From the NCBI RefSeq assembly GCF_000721495.1, contig NZ_JOHY01000047.1, positions 1 to 64,000 of the forward strand: a stretch of DNA of 64,000 nucleotides, given 5' to 3'. The DNA comes from Streptomyces sp. NRRL F-5123. GTDB taxonomy: Bacteria; Actinomycetota; Actinomycetes; Streptomycetales; Streptomycetaceae. Numbering within the stretch: position 1 is the first letter of the stretch; each line of letters begins with the position of its first letter. Of this stretch, positions 60,724 to 64,000 are shown in pieces. Below the pieces are notes generated by a model, which had not been told where the DNA came from, searched no databases, and was given only the letters and a program-made list of their open reading frames with translations. Both the position numbers and the translations under genes were made by a program.

Positions 60724-61590
60724 ATGGAGGACCTCGGAGATTTCCTGCGGTCACGCCGGGCGCGGGTCGCCCCCAAGTCCGCCGGGCTGACGTCCGGAGC
60801 CCGCCGCCGGGTGCCGGGGCTGCGCCGCGAGGAGGTCGCCCAGCTCGCCGGGATCAGCGTGGAGTACTACCAGCGGCTGGAGCAGGGGCGGTCCGGCGCG
60901 CCCTCGCCGGAGGTGCTGGACGCCCTCGCCCGGGTGCTGCGGCTGGACGCGGTGGAGCGCGCCCATCTGCTGTCCCTCGCGCACCCGCCCCGCCGTACGG
61001 AGCGCGCCGCGCCCGCCGGACTCCGGCCCGAACTGCGGCGCATGATCGACCACATGGGGGAGGTCGGCGCCGCCGTCCTGAACGACCACTTCGACATCGT
61101 CGCCGCGAACGCGCTGGGCGCCGTGCTCTTCGCCCCGGTGCTGGCGAGCCCCTGCGCGGCCCCCGGTACGCCGCCCAACCTCGCACGGCACATCTTCCTC
61201 GACCCCCGCGCCGCGGACTTCTACCTCGACTGGGACGAGGTCGCCTCCGTCACCGCGGCGCAACTCCGCCTCGTCCGAGGGCTGTTGCCGCAGGACGCGG
61301 AACTGGCCGGGCTGATAGCGGAGCTGGACGCCGGCAGCCCGTCCTTCCGGGCCAACTGGGCGACGGGAGACGTGGAGTTGCGCGCCGCCGGGACCAAGGT
61401 CGTACGCCACCCCGAGCACGGCGTGCTGCACCTGCACTACGAGAACCTCGACCTGCCGGGCGACCCCCACCACCGCGTCGTCGTCCTCAGCCCGGAGCCG
61501 GACCCGGCCACCGTCGCCGCGTGGCCGCGGCTCACGCGCGCGGACGGCTCCCCGGCGTCCGGCCGAACGCCCGCCGGAAGACGTCGATGA
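60724..61590 (+). CDS. XRE-family regulator with MmyB-like ligand-binding domain
   Basis: A 288-residue regulator. Helix-turn-helix in VPGLRREEVAQLAGISVEYY, with the adjacent RLEQGRSGAPSPEVLDALARV typical of this family. The C-terminal MmyB-like PAS-type domain begins NDHFDIVAANALGAVLF. Such proteins bind fatty-acid-like ligands and regulate nearby oxidoreductases. ATG 60724. Its end overlaps the convergent AraC gene by 59 bases. Confidence 0.92.
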   Translation: MEDLGDFLRSRRARVAPKSAGLTSGARRRVPGLRREEVAQLAGISVEYYQRLEQGRSGAPSPEVLDALARVLRLDAVERAHLLSLAHPPRRTERAAPAGLRPELRRMIDHMGEVGAAVLNDHFDIVAANALGAVLFAPVLASPCAAPGTPPNLARHIFLDPRAADFYLDWDEVASVTAAQLRLVRGLLPQDAELAGLIAELDAGSPSFRANWATGDVELRAAGTKVVRHPEHGVLHLHYENLDLPGDPHHRVVVLSPEPDPATVAAWPRLTRADGSPASGRTPAGRRR

Positions 61591-62302
61591 AGGCGCTCGG
61601 CGAGGACCAGCCGCAGCGTGCGGCGACCGCCGTGACGGGCATGCCCTCGCTGAGCAGCACCAGGGCGTGGTAGAGCCGCAGTTGGGTGCGCCACTGCGGG
61701 AAGGTCATGCCCAGCTCGTCCCGGAAGAGCCTGCTCAGGGTGCGCTCCCCGGCTCCGGCCGCGGCGCCGAACCCGGCGAGCGAGCGGCCGTCCGCCGGGT
61801 CGCGCTGCAGCAGCGCGCACACCGCGGCCAGCCGCGGGTCGGACGGCATCGGCAGATGCACGGGCTGCTGGGGCGAGGCGCGCAGCTGGTCCAGCAGGAC
61901 GGCCCGCATGCGCCGCCGCTCGGCCCCCGCGACCGGCTCGTCCTCGCGCGTGTAGGCGAGGACGAGTTCGCGCAGCAGCGGTCCGACGGTCAGGGCCGCG
62001 GGCGCGTCGAGGCCGAGCGGGTTGACGGACGCGGGCAGCCCGATGGTGTGCAGGTCCAGACGCCCGTGCGCCCGGTGCGAGTGCGCGGTCCCCGCCGGGA
62101 CCCACAACGCCCGGTTGCCGGGCGCGACCCACGTCCCCGCGTCCGTCGTGACGGTGAGGACGCCGCGCCCCGCGTAGTGGATCTGGTGCTCGCGGTGCAC
62201 ATGCGCGTCGATCCCTTCCCCCGCGGCGAGCGGCCGGACCGAGGTGGGCGGGGCGACGGTCGTCTCGGGGGCGGTGGCGGGCGGACGGGGGACTTTCGGC
62301 AC
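61532..62302 (-). CDS. AraC-family transcriptional regulator with cupin domain
   Basis: A 256-residue regulator: N-terminal cupin (HVHREHQIHYAGRGVLTVTT, PGNRALWVPAGTAHSHRAHG) and C-terminal AraC double helix-turn-helix (SLAGFGAAAGAGERTLSRLF, VTAVAARCGWSSPSAFIDVF, ending FGRTPGSRPRA). GTG 62302 is chosen. The divergent small membrane protein gene starts 97 bp away, and the MFS exporter follows it; either could be a target. The effector is unknown. Confidence 0.92.
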   Translation of the reverse strand: MPKVPRPPATAPETTVAPPTSVRPLAAGEGIDAHVHREHQIHYAGRGVLTVTTDAGTWVAPGNRALWVPAGTAHSHRAHGRLDLHTIGLPASVNPLGLDAPAALTVGPLLRELVLAYTREDEPVAGAERRRMRAVLLDQLRASPQQPVHLPMPSDPRLAAVCALLQRDPADGRSLAGFGAAAGAGERTLSRLFRDELGMTFPQWRTQLRLYHALVLLSEGMPVTAVAARCGWSSPSAFIDVFRRAFGRTPGSRPRA

Positions 62303-62398
62303 GGCCCGCACTGTAGCGGCGGCGCGGCGCCGTACGGGAGAGCCGCAGGCCTTGCCGGAGGGCTGCCCTCCCGGGTCGGGCGGTGGGACGATACGGGG

Positions 62399-62674
62399 AT
62401 GAGCGTTGGGGGGCGCGAGCAGCGCTCGCGTGAGGGTGGGACATTCCTGCGACGGCTGTGGGCGATCGTCCGCAACCCCGTGCTGATGGCGAAGATCGTG
62501 GCCGTGGTGGTGGTTACGGGCGTGGCGGGGCATCTGCTGCTGCCCGATGGCTGGCAGTACGCCTTCACCGCGTTGCTGGGCGGCCCGATCCTGGGGCTGC
62601 TGATCGGGGGTGACGCGGCACGGAGGGCGGACGCGGATACGGAGACAGCGCCGGGAGGCCCGGACCCCGAGTGA
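62399..62674 (+). CDS. Small membrane protein
   Basis: A 91-residue protein with two hydrophobic segments (LMAKIVAVVVVTGVAGHLLL and YAFTALLGGPILGLLIGG) joined by a short loop, basic N-terminus and acidic C-terminus. No family recognised; probably a small inner-membrane protein conserved in Streptomyces. ATG 62399. Separated by 102 bp from the exporter. Confidence 0.7.
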   Translation: MSVGGREQRSREGGTFLRRLWAIVRNPVLMAKIVAVVVVTGVAGHLLLPDGWQYAFTALLGGPILGLLIGGDAARRADADTETAPGGPDPE

Positions 62675-62776
62675 GCCGCCCTGCGGCGGGACCGTCCCGC
62701 GGAGGTGGCGGTTTTCCGACAGCATCCGGCATTCTGCCGGAAGCGGTGACCTCGCCCCGCGGGCCAGCATCGCGTC

Positions 62777-64000
62777 ATGACCACTTCACGTCCGGCTGGA
62801 CCGCCCTCCGACGGCCTCGCCCCGAACGCCCTCGCGGCCCTGCCGCCCGCCCCACCCGAACCGCCGTCGGGCGGTGGGCAGCGGCGGGCGATCCTGACGC
62901 TGTCCGTGGGGCACGCGTGCGTGGACGTCTACCAGGGGGCGGTGTCCGCGCTCGTCCCCTTCTTCGTCGCGGACCGGAATTACACCTACGCCGCCGCGTC
63001 CGGCGTGGTGCTCGCCGCGTCGCTGCTGTCCTCCCTCGTGCAGCCCGCGTTCGGGGCGCTCACCGACCGGCGGAGCATGCCGTGGCTGCTGCCGCTGAGC
63101 ACCGCGCTGTGCGGGATCGGGATCGCGTTCAGCGGCGTCGGGAGTTCGTACCCGCTGACGCTGCTGTGCGTCGCGGTCGCGGGGGTCGGGATCGCCGCGT
63201 ACCACCCGGAGTCGGCGCGGGTCGCGCGGATCGCGAGCCGCGGCAGCCACACCGCGATGGGCTGGTTCTCGCTCGGCGGCAACATCGGCTTCGCGCTCGC
63301 CCCGCTGCTGGTCACGCCGGTCGTCGGGGCGGGCGGCCTGGGCGCCACGCCGGTGCTCGTGCTGCCCGCCGCGCTGGGCGCGGCGCTCGCGCTGCTCGCC
63401 GTGCGCCGCGGGTCCGCCGCCGCGGAGGGGCCCGGGACGCGTACGGCGGGGGCCGACGACCGCCCCGACGACCGCCGCTCCTTCGTCCGCCTGACCCTCG
63501 CGATCGTGTGCCGGTCGGTCGTCTTCGTCGTCCTCGGCAGCTTCATCTCCCTCTACGCGCGCCAGCGCACGGGCGGCGGTACGGCGGTCGGAGCCGCGGC
63601 CCTCTTCGTCCTCTACCTCGGCGGCGCGGTGGGCACGGTGCTGGGCAGCGCGCTCGCCGCCCGCTGGACGCGAGTACGGGTCGTGCGCCGGTCGTACGTC
63701 GCGAGCGCCGCCGCGGTCGCGGGCGTCGTGCTCGTCCCGGGCCCGGCCCTCTACCTCTTCGTCGCCCTCGCCTCCGCGGGCCTCTACGTCCCCTTCTCCC
63801 TCCAGGTCACCCTGGGCCAGGACTACCTGCCCTCCCGCGTCGGCACCGCGAGCGGCGTGACGCTGGGCCTGGCGGTGAGCGTCGGCGGCGTGCTGAGCCC
63901 CGCGGTGGGCGCGCTCGCCGACGCCACGTCCCTGCGTACGGCCCTGCTCCCGCTGATCACCCTCCCCGCCCTCGGCTGGCTCCTCACCCGCCCGCTCCCG
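62777..64000 (+). CDS. MFS exporter, fosmidomycin-resistance (Fsr)-like, partial
   Basis: 408 residues are visible and the gene runs off the right edge without a stop. The start SVGHACVDVYQGAVSALVPF, the segment AAYHPESARVARIASRG and GWFSLGGNIGFALAPLL match the Fsr family of major facilitator proteins, which export fosmidomycin or similar small molecules. Roughly 11-12 membrane segments fit. ATG 62777. Only a few residues are probably missing. The substrate is unproven. Confidence 0.85.
   Translation, partial: MTTSRPAGPPSDGLAPNALAALPPAPPEPPSGGGQRRAILTLSVGHACVDVYQGAVSALVPFFVADRNYTYAAASGVVLAASLLSSLVQPAFGALTDRRSMPWLLPLSTALCGIGIAFSGVGSSYPLTLLCVAVAGVGIAAYHPESARVARIASRGSHTAMGWFSLGGNIGFALAPLLVTPVVGAGGLGATPVLVLPAALGAALALLAVRRGSAAAEGPGTRTAGADDRPDDRRSFVRLTLAIVCRSVVFVVLGSFISLYARQRTGGGTAVGAAALFVLYLGGAVGTVLGSALAARWTRVRVVRRSYVASAAAVAGVVLVPGPALYLFVALASAGLYVPFSLQVTLGQDYLPSRVGTASGVTLGLAVSVGGVLSPAVGALADATSLRTALLPLITLPALGWLLTRPLP

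Overview
The window is chromosomal DNA of a high-GC actinomycete, almost certainly Streptomyces or a close relative. Third codon positions are nearly all G or C, GTG and TTG starts are common, and several Streptomyces hallmarks are present: nickel superoxide dismutase with its maturation protease, a conservon operon, DasR, HAIR and RAE operator sequences, and an actinobacterial multifunctional 2-oxoglutarate dehydrogenase. No tRNA, rRNA, insertion sequence, prophage or CRISPR array was seen.

Layout. 1-5.2 kb: CGNR zinc-finger protein, sodX/sodN, a quinone-oxidoreductase-like protein, a PadR/DUF4097 operon behind a large palindromic operator, and DUF6104. 5.3-18.3 kb: a conflict-system/RiPP island made of a trypsin-VMAP protein, MoxR ATPase and vWA/TPR protein (the vWA-MoxR-VMAP ternary system), followed in the same direction by a short FxsA-like precursor, the radical SAM cyclophane maturase FxsB, a HExxH peptide-hydroxylase-like protein and a TIR/NB-ARC/TPR protein (FxsT). 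18.3-24.1 kb: 2-oxoglutarate dehydrogenase kgd, with an abnormal C-terminus where it meets the island, then a histidine kinase/response regulator pair. 24.2-28.5 kb: spermidine-synthase-like protein and HelR helicase behind a rifamycin-associated element, then a nucleotidyltransferase. 28.6-33.6 kb: lon behind a HAIR (HspR) site, GH25 muramidase, MarR regulator, PP2C-like protein. 34.1-38.1 kb: conservon cvnABCD. 38.1-41.7 kb: NlpC/P60 hydrolase and a GH18 chitinase with two DasR-type sites.

41.8-51 kb: TetR regulator, exonuclease, a divergent AurF-type diiron oxygenase and ferritin-like protein, CapA-like protein, polysaccharide deacetylase, and a RodA/penicillin-binding protein pair. 51-59.3 kb: pentapeptide-repeat protein, glutathione peroxidase, a secreted protein with eight GWFPG repeats beside a TrmB/LuxR-type regulator, Gfo/Idh/MocA oxidoreductase, DUF4032 and DinB proteins, and two small similar proteins. 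59.4-64 kb: alpha/beta hydrolase, XRE/MmyB and AraC regulators, a small membrane protein, and an Fsr-like MFS exporter running off the end.

The most unusual part is the 5.3-18.3 kb island. Two immune-like signalling modules (protease/MoxR/vWA and TIR/NTPase/TPR) flank a peptide-modification cassette. The precursor departs from the canonical FxSxx-COOH ending and carries an extra C-terminal aromatic motif, the lead protease gene contains a rare TTA (bldA) codon, and the neighbouring kgd has lost its conserved C-terminal segment at the island junction. The GWFPG-repeat secreted protein at 53.3 kb is a second candidate for something undescribed.
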